DNA of 42,686 nucleotides from Ruminococcus sp. (GCA_017404665.1 JAFRBX010000003.1:1-42686), one strand, 5' to 3'. Counted from the stretch's first letter, positions 16,985 to 25,011 are shown. Notes: generated from the sequence alone by a model not told the origin. Translations and numbers: made by a program.

Positions 16985-19402
16985 TTATTGTTCACAACGG
17001 ATTGTCGCGTTGATATCCTCTGCATAGCGTACCGTATCCATCGCGTCCTTGCAGTATTTATCCGCTCCGATGGATTTTGCGTATTCCTCGGTCAAAACGG
17101 CGCCGCCGACTGCTACCTTTGCCCACGGTGCTTTCACGCGCAGCAGCTTGATCGTTTCCTCCATCGCAGGAACAGTGGTGGTCATCAAAGCAGACAATCC
17201 CACCAACGGCGCATGCAGACGTACGGTTTCTTCAATGATGGCTTCGGGCGAAACATCCTTACCGAGATCACTGACGTCAAAACCGTAATTCTCAAGCAGA
17301 AGCTTTACGATGTTTTTTCCGATATCATGGATATCACCCTTTACGGTGGCAATCACAAACGAACATTTATCCTTTACACCTGTGTCAGTCATACGTGATT
17401 TGATCTCTTCAAAGGCATATTTTGCCGCCTCTGCGCTCATCAACAAACCCGGCAGATATACTCTCCCCTGCTCATACTCTTTACCGACTGTATCCAGCGC
17501 AGGAATGATATGCTCCTGTACAATATCAAGCGGATTTGACGTCTGTATCAGCTCCGCGCATAATTTTGCAGCCTGCTCCTTCAAGCCTTTGATAATCGTG
17601 CTCTTGAGCGTAAGGTTATCTTTAACAGCAGACGGAGCATTTTTCTCACCGAGAGTAACATTGTTTTGCACCATATCGGCAAAAGCAATATAATCGGAAC
17701 AGTTTTCGTCAAGTCCTTTCAGGACGCGAAATGCGAAGAAAGTTTTCATCATTTCCGCAGAGAAAGGATTCATGATAGCCGCAGACAATCCGTTTTCTAA
17801 TGCTAAGGCAAAGAAAACCGCGTTGACGATATCACGCTGAGGCAATCCGAAAGAGATATTGGATACACCCAGCGAAGTGTGTGCTCCCAGCTCATGACGT
17901 ATGACGCGCAGAGATTCCAGTGTGATCTTGGCAGCGTTGTTATCCGCGCTGACAGCCATGGCAAGCGTGTCAAAAATCAAATCCTTCTTATCGATCCCAT
18001 AGCCGGCGGCAGTATCAATAATTCTTTTTGCTATAGCCACTCTTTCCTCTGCGGTATCGGGAATACCGTTTTCGTCCAGCGTCAGCGCTACCGCAGTACC
18101 GCCGTACTTCTTCATCAGGGGAAAGATAGCTTCCATGCTTTCTTTCTTGCCGTTGACAGAGTTGATCATCGGCTTGCCGTTATAAATGCGAAGCGCTTTT
18201 TCCATCGCGACCGGATCGGAGGTGTCGATCTGCAAAGGCAGATCAATGATAGACTGCAGTTCATAAACAGCCTTTGTCAGCATCACCGGTTCATCGATCT
18301 CAGGAAGTCCGACATTGACGTCCAGCACCTGCGCACCGGCTTCTTTTTGTTTCAATCCTTCGCTGAGAATGTAGTTCAACTCATTGTTTCTCAGTGCTTC
18401 TTTCAGGCGTTTTTTACCTGTCGGATTGATACGTTCACCGATGAGGACAGGATCATTTCCGAAAAATACCGCGTCGGAATAAGAAGAAATAACGGTATTA
18501 TGCTTTGTTTCGATCTCCGGCACGAAGCCCGGAATCTTATCCGCGATCTGCCGACACAGCTTTTCGATATATAATGGGGTCGTTCCGCAGCAGCCGCCGA
18601 CAACACGAACACCCTTTTGTATCAGTTCGACAACGATTCTCGAAAAGGCGTCGGGTAAAATATTGTAGACGGTTTTTCCGTTTTCGCTGTGCGGCATTCC
18701 GGCGTTAGGTTTCAGGATTATCGGCACCGAAGCATATCGCAGATACTGCTCGACGATCGGAGCCAACCTGTCCGGACCGAAGGAGCAGTTCACACCGATC
18801 GCATCGGCTCCCATGGCTTCCAGCATAGCGACCATCGCGGCGGGTGAAGCACCGGTCATCAGCTTTCCGGTGTCGCTGTAGGCGTCGGATACCAGCACAG
18901 GCAGATCGCTGTTTTCCTTTGCGGCGAGCAGCGCGGCCTTAGTTTCATAGCTGTCGTTCATCGTTTCGATCATGATCAGATCGACGCCACACCTGACGCC
19001 AAGGCGTACAGTTTCGGCAAATATCGCAACAGCATCCTCAAAATCGAGATCGCCCAACGGCTTTAACAGTCTTCCCGAGGGGCCGATATCGAGGGCTATA
19101 TATTTTTGATGTGTTGACGTGCTTGATTCACGCGCTTTTTTCGCATTTGCAACGGCTGCGGTGATAACAGCCTCCAGCTCTTCTTGCTCATAATGCAGCA
19201 GATTAGCGCCGAAGGTATTGGTATTCACAACATTAGAGCCACTGTCATAATAGTTCCTCTGTATCTCGATGATATCTTCAGGGTGTGTGAGATTCCATCG
19301 CTCGGGCAGTTCTCCGGGTTGAAGTCCGCGCTCCTGCAGGAGAGTACCCATCCCGCCGTCGAGGATCACGATGTTATGTTGTAAGAATTCTCTGAAATCC
19401 AT
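16985..19402 (-). CDS. metH: Cobalamin-dependent methionine synthase, without reactivation domain
   Basis: An 805-residue enzyme transferring methyl from 5-methyl-THF to homocysteine. The ATG at 19402 (MDFREFLQ) has GGAGG six bases upstream. The extra 28 codons of the open frame lack such support. Order: homocysteine-binding domain (residues 1-290, zinc cysteines in VNCSFGPD and GGCCGTT), pterin domain (about 320-580), cobalamin cap, then the cobalamin domain with DIHDIGKNIV supplying the cobalt-ligand histidine. The roughly 330-residue C-terminal activation domain of E. coli MetH is missing. A separate gene at 19468 supplies a short version. A hairpin at 19428-19455 lies between them. Confidence 0.95.
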   Translation of the reverse strand: MDFREFLQHNIVILDGGMGTLLQERGLQPGELPERWNLTHPEDIIEIQRNYYDSGSNVVNTNTFGANLLHYEQEELEAVITAAVANAKKARESSTSTHQKYIALDIGPSGRLLKPLGDLDFEDAVAIFAETVRLGVRCGVDLIMIETMNDSYETKAALLAAKENSDLPVLVSDAYSDTGKLMTGASPAAMVAMLEAMGADAIGVNCSFGPDRLAPIVEQYLRYASVPIILKPNAGMPHSENGKTVYNILPDAFSRIVVELIQKGVRVVGGCCGTTPLYIEKLCRQIADKIPGFVPEIETKHNTVISSYSDAVFFGNDPVLIGERINPTGKKRLKEALRNNELNYILSEGLKQKEAGAQVLDVNVGLPEIDEPVMLTKAVYELQSIIDLPLQIDTSDPVAMEKALRIYNGKPMINSVNGKKESMEAIFPLMKKYGGTAVALTLDENGIPDTAEERVAIAKRIIDTAAGYGIDKKDLIFDTLAMAVSADNNAAKITLESLRVIRHELGAHTSLGVSNISFGLPQRDIVNAVFFALALENGLSAAIMNPFSAEMMKTFFAFRVLKGLDENCSDYIAFADMVQNNVTLGEKNAPSAVKDNLTLKSTIIKGLKEQAAKLCAELIQTSNPLDIVQEHIIPALDTVGKEYEQGRVYLPGLLMSAEAAKYAFEEIKSRMTDTGVKDKCSFVIATVKGDIHDIGKNIVKLLLENYGFDVSDLGKDVSPEAIIEETVRLHAPLVGLSALMTTTVPAMEETIKLLRVKAPWAKVAVGGAVLTEEYAKSIGADKYCKDAMDTVRYAEDINATIRCEQ

Positions 19403-19427
19403 GTTTGCCTCCAAAAAAGAAGAGGAT

Positions 19428-19455
19428 GCATGACGAAAACAGTCTTTCGTCATGC
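19428..19455 (-). terminator. Hairpin between the MetH activation gene and metH
   Basis: GCATGACGAAA (19428-19438) pairs with TTTCGTCATGC (19445-19455). In the leftward direction it is followed by a pyrimidine-rich tract ending in six T, just before the metH ribosome site. It could be a leaky terminator that lowers metH expression relative to metF, or a processing site. Confidence 0.5.
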
Positions 19456-19467
19456 TACAGTACATTA

Positions 19468-20124
19468 TTATTTGCGAAATAAGCAATCGATCTTTTCACA
19501 ATCTTTACATCGTTCAAGCTGTTTGTCACAACCGTCGACAATACCGGCGATCGCCGTAACAGATTTGCTCGGAGACATCATCAGACTGCTGTCAAGCGTC
19601 AAGCCGATCTTGCGCGGACAATCAAGCACCGAGAAGATATTCTTTTGCATTTCCAGCGGAATATCGCCGTAACCGGGGCTGACGCGCGGCGTAAGACATT
19701 TTTCAGCCGCGCTCAGTTCTGTATTCATCCGCTCACAAAACGCGTCACAGAGGCTTTCAGCACGCTCTGCACCGATTGCCTGAAGAATCAGCGACTTTGA
19801 CGGTTCTAACAGACTGTATCGCTGTATCAGTCTGTCAAACGGCGCACCGACGGTCGCCGCAAAAAGAAGGACCTCTTGCGCATCGCGGATGGCTTTTATG
19901 ATCGTTTGGTAAGGAGAAGGAATATTGCCGAGATATAGAACGTTATTCTCAGTGTTTACCGGCAGGATAGAATAACAAACGCGGTAGCTCAGTGCGCTTC
20001 CTGCCTCTGCGATACAATCATCGATCAAGGTGTCATACGTGATCTCGGTGCCCTGTATCCGCGCATAGCGCTTGATCTCACGTCTATTCCATGCCGGAGC
20101 GTCAAAAATCAGTGTATGGATCAT
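19468..20124 (-). CDS. Stand-alone methionine synthase reactivation domain
   Basis: A 218-residue protein matching the vitamin B12-dependent methionine synthase activation domain. The key motif RVSPGYGDIPLEMQ (about residue 146) is the S-adenosylmethionine-binding R-x-S-x-GYG signature. SPSKSVTAIAGI follows, and a cysteine-rich tail (C-x5-C-x2-C-x4-C) ends the protein. In E. coli this domain is fused to MetH and remethylates oxidized cobalamin with SAM. Here it is encoded separately, between metF (4-bp ATGA overlap) and metH. The cysteine tail might carry metal or an electron donor; that is inference. Confidence 0.9.
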   Translation of the reverse strand: MIHTLIFDAPAWNRREIKRYARIQGTEITYDTLIDDCIAEAGSALSYRVCYSILPVNTENNVLYLGNIPSPYQTIIKAIRDAQEVLLFAATVGAPFDRLIQRYSLLEPSKSLILQAIGAERAESLCDAFCERMNTELSAAEKCLTPRVSPGYGDIPLEMQKNIFSVLDCPRKIGLTLDSSLMMSPSKSVTAIAGIVDGCDKQLERCKDCEKIDCLFRK

Positions 20125-20999
20125 TTGCCGATGATACTGCTCAGATTGTTCATGATCGCGCGGGCAATCTCCGGTTTGTTCATCGTATAGAGGTGAACGT
20201 TTTGGACGCCGTTAGCGTACAGATCGATGATCTGATCGGTCGCATATGCAATGCCCGCCTGCGCCATCGCCATATCGTCACCGCCGAAACGGTCGACAAG
20301 CGCCTTGAACCGCTGCGGGATAAAGGAGCCGGACAGCTTGATCGCGCGCTCCAGCTGTACCGCTCTGGTGATGGGCATGATGCCCGGGATGACGGGCACG
20401 GTAATCCCCGCCTCGCGGATCTTATACAGAAAGTTATACAGCAGATTATTGTCGAAGAACATTTGGGTCGTCATAAAGTCGCAGCCTGCGTCGACCTTTT
20501 CCTTCAGCCATCGGATATCCTCGATTTGGTGGACGCTCTCGGGATGCACCTCAGGATAGCACGCGCAGCCGATGCAGAAGTCAGCATCGCTCTCCTTAAG
20601 CTCTCTGATCAGATCGACAGCATGAGAATAATCCCAGTGCTTTGCGTCGCTGAGCTGCATATCCGGTGTCAGATCTCCTCTGAGCGCCATGACATTCTGT
20701 ATCCCGGCTTTCTTCAAATCGCAGATTTTTTCTGCAACGGTCTCTTTCGTCGAGGAAACGCACGTCAGGTGCGCCATCGTAGGCACGCCGTAGCGATTGC
20801 GGATATCTTCCGCTATGTCCATAGTGAATTTACTTGTTCCGCCGCCTGCGCCGTAGGTCACGCTCATAAAGGACGGCTTGAGCCGCGCTATCTTCTCGAT
20901 AGCAGGCTTGACTTGTTCGAAGGAGGTCGAAGCTTTCGGAGGAAACACTTCAAACGAGAGGGAACAACGGTTATTATTCAATATCTTAATGATTTTCAT
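20121..20999 (-). CDS. metF: 5,10-methylenetetrahydrofolate reductase
   Basis: A 292-residue flavoprotein reducing methylene-THF to methyl-THF, the substrate of MetH downstream. Signatures are SLSFEVFPPKAS near residue 13, PSFMSVTYGAGGG and GCACYPEVHPE. Length is normal for the bacterial enzyme. A good promoter at 21019-21047 lies just upstream, with a leader of about 15 bases. That leaves no room for a SAM riboswitch. The gene overlaps the activation-domain gene by four bases, so the two are co-translated. Confidence 0.95.
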   Translation of the reverse strand: MKIIKILNNNRCSLSFEVFPPKASTSFEQVKPAIEKIARLKPSFMSVTYGAGGGTSKFTMDIAEDIRNRYGVPTMAHLTCVSSTKETVAEKICDLKKAGIQNVMALRGDLTPDMQLSDAKHWDYSHAVDLIRELKESDADFCIGCACYPEVHPESVHQIEDIRWLKEKVDAGCDFMTTQMFFDNNLLYNFLYKIREAGITVPVIPGIMPITRAVQLERAIKLSGSFIPQRFKALVDRFGGDDMAMAQAGIAYATDQIIDLYANGVQNVHLYTMNKPEIARAIMNNLSSIIGK

Positions 21000-21018
21000 T
21001 ATGTTTCACCTATACAGT

Positions 21019-21047
21019 AATATATCATATTTTTCGTTTTGAAGCAA
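21019..21047 (-). promoter_or_regulatory. Promoter of the metF operon
   Basis: On the minus strand TTGCTT (21042-21047) and TATATT (21019-21024) are 17 bp apart with an extended TG before the -10. The -35 abuts the stop codon of the xdhC-like gene. Confidence 0.7.
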
Positions 21048-21048
21048 G

Positions 21049-21960
21049 CTATGTGATATCTTCAATCAAAACCGTCATGCTGCCGCCGCACACCATATCG
21101 TTATCCGCCGCGACCTCGTTATCCAAATCGATATGGATAACTGAGCTTTGACCGCTGCCGATGATGCGCCTCGCCTTATTGATTGCGGCAGCCTCGCCGC
21201 ATCCGCCGCCGACGGTTCCGTATACTAAACCGAGGCGATTGACAGCCATCATACTGCCGCTTTTGACGGGAGTCGAGCCCGTGGACATGATCACCGTCAC
21301 CATTGCACGCGGTTCGTCGGATTCAGCCAGATAATACAGAAGATCATGATTGACGTTGGTCTGCACCAGTTGATTATCACTCGGCTTAATATACTTTTTA
21401 TGCCTCTCCTGAATCAGCTCCGCACAGATGGACACGGCGATCTCTGCCGTCGTCAGCGCGCCGATTTTCAGTCCGATCGGCGCATGAATACGATTGATCA
21501 TTTCATGGCTGAAGCTATCCTCCAGCAGTATCTCCTTGAGTCCTTCTGCGCGTCCGCGTGAACTGATCAAGCCGAGATAATATGGCTCTGTGCCGCGTAA
21601 AACAGCCCGTATGCACTGCAGATCCCATAGATGCCCTCTCGTCAGCACACAGACATAATCACGATCAGTGATACCAAGCTGTTCGACAGCAGACACAAAA
21701 TCGCCGCAAACGATCTGCGCCTCAGGAAATCTTTCGCTGGTTGCGAATGACGGTCTGTCGTCTACCGCGACGATTTCAAAATCCAGCGTCCTTGCCAAAC
21801 GATAAACATCAATCGACACATGACCGCAGCCCAAAAGGATCAGTCTGTCCGGCTTCGTGAATCTGCGAATATACTTTTTCCCCTCAGCAGATAAAATCAG
21901 CTCAGGGCTCTCTCCCCTATCCAGCTTTTCAAGAATATCCGATAATACAATTGCTTTCAT
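21049..21960 (-). CDS. XdhC/CoxI family protein with reversed domain order
   Basis: A 303-residue protein from the ATG at 21960. The longer GTG start lies upstream of the -10 box, so it is rejected. A Rossmann domain comes first: RLILLGCGHVSIDVYRLARTLDFEIVAVDDRP near residue 42, then RAEGLKEIL and HAPIGLKIGALTTAEIAVSICAELIQ. The CoxI-like domain follows: RAMVTVIMSTGSTPVKSGSMMAV and GTVGGGCGEAA with its conserved cysteine. Standard XdhC has the CoxI domain first. XdhC proteins help insert the molybdenum cofactor into hydroxylases, but no such enzyme is nearby. A selenium or molybdenum link is possible through the DUF3343 pair at 30-31 kb. Confidence 0.85.
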   Translation of the reverse strand: MKAIVLSDILEKLDRGESPELILSAEGKKYIRRFTKPDRLILLGCGHVSIDVYRLARTLDFEIVAVDDRPSFATSERFPEAQIVCGDFVSAVEQLGITDRDYVCVLTRGHLWDLQCIRAVLRGTEPYYLGLISSRGRAEGLKEILLEDSFSHEMINRIHAPIGLKIGALTTAEIAVSICAELIQERHKKYIKPSDNQLVQTNVNHDLLYYLAESDEPRAMVTVIMSTGSTPVKSGSMMAVNRLGLVYGTVGGGCGEAAAINKARRIIGSGQSSVIHIDLDNEVAADNDMVCGGSMTVLIEDIT

Positions 21961-21976
21961 AAAAGTCACCGCTATT

Positions 21977-22005
21977 ATTGTAGTGTTTTCCACTTATAAA
22001 ATCAA
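21977..22005 (-). promoter_or_regulatory. Promoter of the xdhC-like gene
   Basis: On the minus strand TTGATT (22000-22005) and TACAAT (21977-21982) are 17 bp apart. The expected start, near 21970, leaves a very short leader before the ATG at 21960. This decides against the upstream GTG at 21993. Confidence 0.72.
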
Positions 22006-22018
22006 GACTTTGTAACAG

Positions 22019-22045
22019 AAAAGCTCCGAATGCTCGGAGCTTTTC
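22019..22045 (-). terminator. Terminator after the lipid kinase gene
   Basis: GAAAAGCTCCGA pairs with TCGGAGCTTTTC around ATG-like loop bases at 22031-22033. It is self-complementary, so it could act on both strands. It lies just beyond the lipid kinase stop. Confidence 0.75.
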
Positions 22046-22052
22046 GCTGATA

Positions 22053-22898
22053 TCAGATTTTAACGGTATACGATGTAACATTTTTGATGGTCTCGCCGTC
22101 GATCTGCAGAGCGGTCGGCTTATCAAACTCAACGGTAACGCTGTGACCCTTAAAAATCTTGACAATCTTCTTTTCCTTGACATGCTCACCCTTAAAGATG
22201 TTCGGGAACACCATCAGCGCCTCGAGCTTACCGCAGTTATGATAAACCATGGTCGAAACGGTGCCGTCCTCGCGTTTCTGGTCGGGAGTAGGGATCATCC
22301 CGCCGCCGTAAAATCTGCCGAACATCGTAGGCGCCAGCCATACTCTGCTGAAGGATTCTGTCTTACCGTCCACAGTGACCTTCGCGTTCACAGGCTTGAA
22401 ATGGAACAACAGCCCTTTGATCGCGATAGAGGTATAGTTGATCGGTTTATCGGTTTTTTCACGCATCTCGTCGCCCACCTCACAGCAATAGCCGTCGATG
22501 CCGTATCCGACGCCGTTGATAAATTTATAATCCTTTCCGTTGACGGTCACGGTCGGCAGCTTGCCGAAAAAGCGGTTCAGCGGAACGAGATTGCCTTTCT
22601 CGACGCCGATGCTGGACAGGAAATCATTGCCGGAACCCGTCGCAAAATAGAATACTTCATTTTTGATATCCATGCCGTCAATATCGTTGAGAAAATGATT
22701 CAGCGTACCGTCGCCGCCGGAGACAACGAGCTTTTCGTCAGCGGCTAACGTGCCTATGATCTTTTTAACATCATTGAATTTTGTTACGTCGACCATATCC
22801 AGATCGTTGCCTTCGAGCAGGTTATAGAGCGCTTTTACCTGAGCTTCACCCTGACCGTTGTTGCTTTTCGGGTTGTATAATACCTTGTAGGTTGCCAT
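22053..22898 (-). CDS. Diacylglycerol kinase family lipid kinase
   Basis: A 281-residue protein of the DAGK catalytic family. VLYNPKSNNGQG near residue 7 and VVSGGDGTLNHFLNDID near residue 60 are the nucleotide-binding signatures (GGDGT). The C-terminal beta domain has PTMFGRFYGGGMIPTPDQKREDG. Relatives phosphorylate diacylglycerol, sphingoid bases or undecaprenol-type lipids at the membrane. Substrate cannot be assigned by sequence alone. It has its own promoter and terminator, so it is monocistronic. Confidence 0.9.
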   Translation of the reverse strand: MATYKVLYNPKSNNGQGEAQVKALYNLLEGNDLDMVDVTKFNDVKKIIGTLAADEKLVVSGGDGTLNHFLNDIDGMDIKNEVFYFATGSGNDFLSSIGVEKGNLVPLNRFFGKLPTVTVNGKDYKFINGVGYGIDGYCCEVGDEMREKTDKPINYTSIAIKGLLFHFKPVNAKVTVDGKTESFSRVWLAPTMFGRFYGGGMIPTPDQKREDGTVSTMVYHNCGKLEALMVFPNIFKGEHVKEKKIVKIFKGHSVTVEFDKPTALQIDGETIKNVTSYTVKI

Positions 22899-22933
22899 AT
22901 CATTTATCCCTTTCTGTTATAGTTTCCTACATC

Positions 22934-22962
22934 ATTTTAAGTAGTTCGACTGTTTTTGTCAA
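22934..22962 (-). promoter_or_regulatory. Promoter of the lipid kinase gene
   Basis: On the minus strand TTGACA (22957-22962, full consensus) and TAAAAT (22934-22939) are 17 bp apart, about 35 bp before the ATG. Confidence 0.8.
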
Positions 22963-22988
22963 GTAAAATATGCTTCTGCTCTCTCGTT

Positions 22989-23013
22989 AAAAATGCCATG
23001 CTATGGCGTTTTT
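22989..23013. terminator. Short bidirectional hairpin terminator
   Basis: AAAAATGCCAT (22989-22999) pairs with ATGGCGTTTTT (23003-23013) with one G-U pair and a three-base loop. It lies between the lipid kinase promoter and the tRNA terminator. Confidence 0.55.
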
Positions 23014-23096
23014 GCCGTCGGTTCTTCGCGCAGCTTGAACCTCGGCACACTCGCCTTCGAGTTCCACTGCCAACACGTTATTATGTTGTTATAAGG
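23014..23096. repeat. Possible dispersed repeat next to the tRNA gene
   Basis: The stretch has no supported gene and is G+C richer than its flanks. It contains CTTCGAGTTCCACTGCC at about 23055-23071, which resembles the T-arm/acceptor end of the adjacent tRNA-Leu. It could be a decayed tRNA piece or a genome-wide repeat. The evidence is weak. Confidence 0.25.
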
Positions 23097-23136
23097 AAAA
23101 GTTCTGTGTGATGCAAACGCATCACACAGAACTTTT
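23097..23136 (-). terminator. Terminator of tRNA-Leu
   Basis: A perfect 18-bp stem (23097-23114 with 23119-23136) has a four-base loop and A/T ends. It starts three bases beyond the encoded CCA. Confidence 0.9.
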
Positions 23137-23139
23137 ATA

Positions 23140-23226
23140 TGGTGCCGGCAGTGGGACTCGAACCCACACGCCCGTGAAGACAACAGATTTTGAGTCTGTC
23201 TCGTCTGCCAATTCCGACATGCCGGC
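23140..23226 (-). tRNA. tRNA-Leu (anticodon CAA)
   Basis: An 87-base class II tRNA with encoded CCA (23140-23142 on the complement). The acceptor stem GCCGGCA/TGCCGGC is perfect. The anticodon stem ACAGA/TCTGT closes the loop CTCAAAA, giving anticodon CAA, which reads UUG. A long variable arm and the T-arm GTGGGTTCGAGTCCCAC are present. It has its own promoter and terminator. Confidence 0.97.
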
Positions 23227-23238
23227 GGGAACAGTGTT

Positions 23239-23267
23239 ATTATACAACAAAGCTTTTCATAAATCAA
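23239..23267 (-). promoter_or_regulatory. Promoter of tRNA-Leu
   Basis: On the minus strand TTGATT (23262-23267) and TATAAT (23239-23244) are 17 bp apart, with the -10 ending 12 bp before the mature tRNA end. Confidence 0.85.
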
Positions 23268-23293
23268 GTGTTATTTGTACACAAATTATTCAT

Positions 23294-23322
23294 TTGACTT
23301 TGCGTGCATACAGCGGTATAAT
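23294..23322 (+). promoter_or_regulatory. Promoter of the small unknown protein
   Basis: TTGACT (23294-23299) and TATAAT (23317-23322) are 17 bp apart. It is divergent from the tRNA promoter, with the two -35 boxes 26 bp apart. Confidence 0.85.
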
Positions 23323-23348
23323 GTAGAAAAAGCAAAGGAGATGTGACA

Positions 23349-23558
23349 ATGTCGGATTTAAAGAAAGCATGGGTCAAGACTGCTAAATCCCTCGTGCTTG
23401 CAGCCAACGATCTGGGTAACGCGTTAGTCGATTCCGTGAAGGTCGGCAGGGATAAGGTCGTTGCATGGGCACAAACTGAAGATTCTCCCGTAGAAGTAGA
23501 AGCGACTGAGATTCCCACTCAGGACAGCGCGGATGAGTCACCCGCAGAAAACGACTGA
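23349..23558 (+). CDS. Small protein of unknown function
   Basis: A 69-residue protein from the ATG at 23349, eight bases after an AAAGGAG site. The N-terminal two-thirds (KKAWVKTAKSLVLAANDLGNALVDSVKVGRDKVVAWAQ) looks like amphipathic helix. The last 25 residues are acidic and Pro/Ser rich, suggesting a disordered tail. There is no signal peptide or clear membrane segment. The strong promoter and ribosome site argue that it is real and well expressed. I do not recognise a named family. It stands alone between tRNA-Leu and a palindromic repeat. Confidence 0.8.
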   Translation: MSDLKKAWVKTAKSLVLAANDLGNALVDSVKVGRDKVVAWAQTEDSPVEVEATEIPTQDSADESPAEND

Positions 23559-23715
23559 TACTAAATTTCTAATTAAACCCTTTAACATCTATTGCGTTAA
23601 TTTCCGTATAGCTTCGTTGTCGTCCTTGCTAGGCGCCAGCCTAGCGGCGTCCTTCGCCTTGCTCTACGAAAATTTCCGCTAATATCTTATTTAAGTGTTT
23701 TATCAGAAATTAGTA
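23559..23715. repeat. Palindromic MITE-like element
   Basis: The outer ends are inverted: TACTAAATTTCT (23559-23570) against AGAAATTAGTA (23705-23715). Inside, AATTTCCGTATAGC pairs imperfectly with GCTCTACGAAAATT. The centre is a perfect CTAGGC/GCCTAG hairpin, and a CGTCCTT block occurs on both sides of it. It starts right at the stop codon of the small protein. There is no coding potential. It looks like a dispersed non-autonomous repeat. Confidence 0.65.
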
Positions 23716-23743
23716 TGAACAATCAAACAGACCGCATAAGTGA

Positions 23744-23765
23744 GCCGCTTTCAAAAGAAAGCGGC
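23744..23765 (-). terminator. Probable terminator of the lipoprotein operon
   Basis: GCCGCTTT (23744-23751) pairs with AAAGCGGC (23758-23765) around a short loop. The stem extends outwards by a few A/T pairs. The T-tract is poor in the leftward direction, so efficiency is uncertain. Confidence 0.5.
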
Positions 23766-23782
23766 TTATTGCTACTCATATT

Positions 23783-24292
23783 TTATTCATCTTCTTCACC
23801 GTCTGTTTCGGTCGGGAGCTCCTTTTGTACCCACGCATCATTCTCAAATATCTCATATTGAACCAGATCGTCATTATTGTCGTAGGTATAGCGATATTGC
23901 TCGATTCCGTTGACGTCATATAACGTTCGGGAAGAACCTTCCTTGGCGTTCACATAATCCATTTCTGCGATAGTTCCCTCGTCAGAATACGAATACGCGT
24001 AGTAGTAGACGCCGATACCATTCGCCTGATAATAGGTTTCTTTGCCGAGACGACCGCTGCTGTCATATTCATAAAGAATATAGTGATCATACTGCTCGTC
24101 GGCGTCATAGACGTCCCAGCGCGTGATATCACCGCTATCGTTATGATACTTTCGCTCATAACCGGTGACAGTCCCGCTTTCGTCCTTGATGGGCGTCATT
24201 GCGCCGTCATAGGAAGCCTCAGAGCCGCAGGCGGTCAACAACAAAGAAAACAATAAACAGAAGATCGGAAGAAGAACGATCCTTTTTTTCAT
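23783..24292 (-). CDS. Lipoprotein with YD-like repeats
   Basis: A 169-residue exported lipoprotein. The signal peptide [22 protein letters not shown] ends in a lipobox LTAC with Cys22 as the lipidated residue. The mature part repeats phrases such as [19 protein letters not shown] and [17 protein letters not shown], resembling the YD/RHS-type beta units found in many Firmicute lipoproteins. It ends with an acidic tail. No enzymatic motif is seen. Its start overlaps the upp stop by four bases (ATGA), so it is translated with upp, though no functional link is obvious. Confidence 0.85.
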   Translation of the reverse strand: MKKRIVLLPIFCLLFSLLLTACGSEASYDGAMTPIKDESGTVTGYERKYHNDSGDITRWDVYDADEQYDHYILYEYDSSGRLGKETYYQANGIGVYYYAYSYSDEGTIAEMDYVNAKEGSSRTLYDVNGIEQYRYTYDNNDDLVQYEIFENDAWVQKELPTETDGEEDE

Positions 24293-24981
24293 TTTATTTT
24301 AGAGTGAAGCTTCACGGTGCTGCCGCGTTTATCAACAGAAACCTCTCCGACAACATCGGTACCGTAGATACGGTCGCCTGCGTCACCTAAGCCGGGGAGT
24401 ATATAGCAGTTCTCATTGAGCTTCTCATCCTTAGCGGCGCAGAAGATCTCTACGTCGGGATGCTCCTTGGTCAGCACTTCGATGCCCTCGGGAGCAGCGA
24501 TGATGCACAGGAACTTGATGGAACGGGGATGGGAACGCTTGATGATGCTGATCGCGTCGACAGCACTGCCGCCGGTCGCGAGCATCGGATCAAGTACAAA
24601 TACATCTCTCTCTTCCACGTCGCCGGGCAGCTTGTTGTAATACTCAACAGGCTTATGGGTCTCTTCATCTCTGTACAGACCGATATGACCGACCTTGGCG
24701 GAGGGAACGAGCGTCAGCATCGCATCCAGCATACCGCATCCGGCACGCAGAATCGGAACGAACGCAAGCTTTCTGCCGGCGATCCTTTTCGCAACCATAG
24801 GAGCCATTGGGGTCTTGATCTCGACGTCCTCCAGCGGCAGATCACGGGTAGCTTCATAGCACATCAGCATGGAAATCTCAGAGATTAACTCGCGGAATTC
24901 CTTGGTGCCGGTGTTCTCATCACGGAGGATCGAAAGCTTGTGCTGGATCAGCGGATGATCAAAAATCGTAACTTTACTCAT
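24289..24981 (-). CDS. upp: Uracil phosphoribosyltransferase
   Basis: A 230-residue salvage enzyme making UMP from uracil and PRPP. Family signatures are [34 protein letters not shown] (the PRPP-binding loop) and the C-terminal [15 protein letters not shown] with the uracil-binding loop. Typical Upp ends there at about 209 residues. This one continues for about 20 more residues ([22 protein letters not shown]). A strong ribosome site lies before the ATG. It follows rpiB across a short repeat fragment, a pairing common in Firmicutes. Confidence 0.96.
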   Translation of the reverse strand: MSKVTIFDHPLIQHKLSILRDENTGTKEFRELISEISMLMCYEATRDLPLEDVEIKTPMAPMVAKRIAGRKLAFVPILRAGCGMLDAMLTLVPSAKVGHIGLYRDEETHKPVEYYNKLPGDVEERDVFVLDPMLATGGSAVDAISIIKRSHPRSIKFLCIIAAPEGIEVLTKEHPDVEIFCAAKDEKLNENCYILPGLGDAGDRIYGTDVVGEVSVDKRGSTVKLHSKIK

Positions 24982-25011
24982 AAATATCCTTCTTTCCTAT
25001 TAATGTCAACA

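Noticed and set aside
20999-21048. SAM riboswitch upstream of metF
   Set aside because: The promoter leaves a leader of only about 15 bases, far too short for any SAM riboswitch.
23001-23267. Minus-strand 88-codon frame across tRNA-Leu
   Set aside because: It contains the whole tRNA gene and its terminator, and cannot be a real protein gene.
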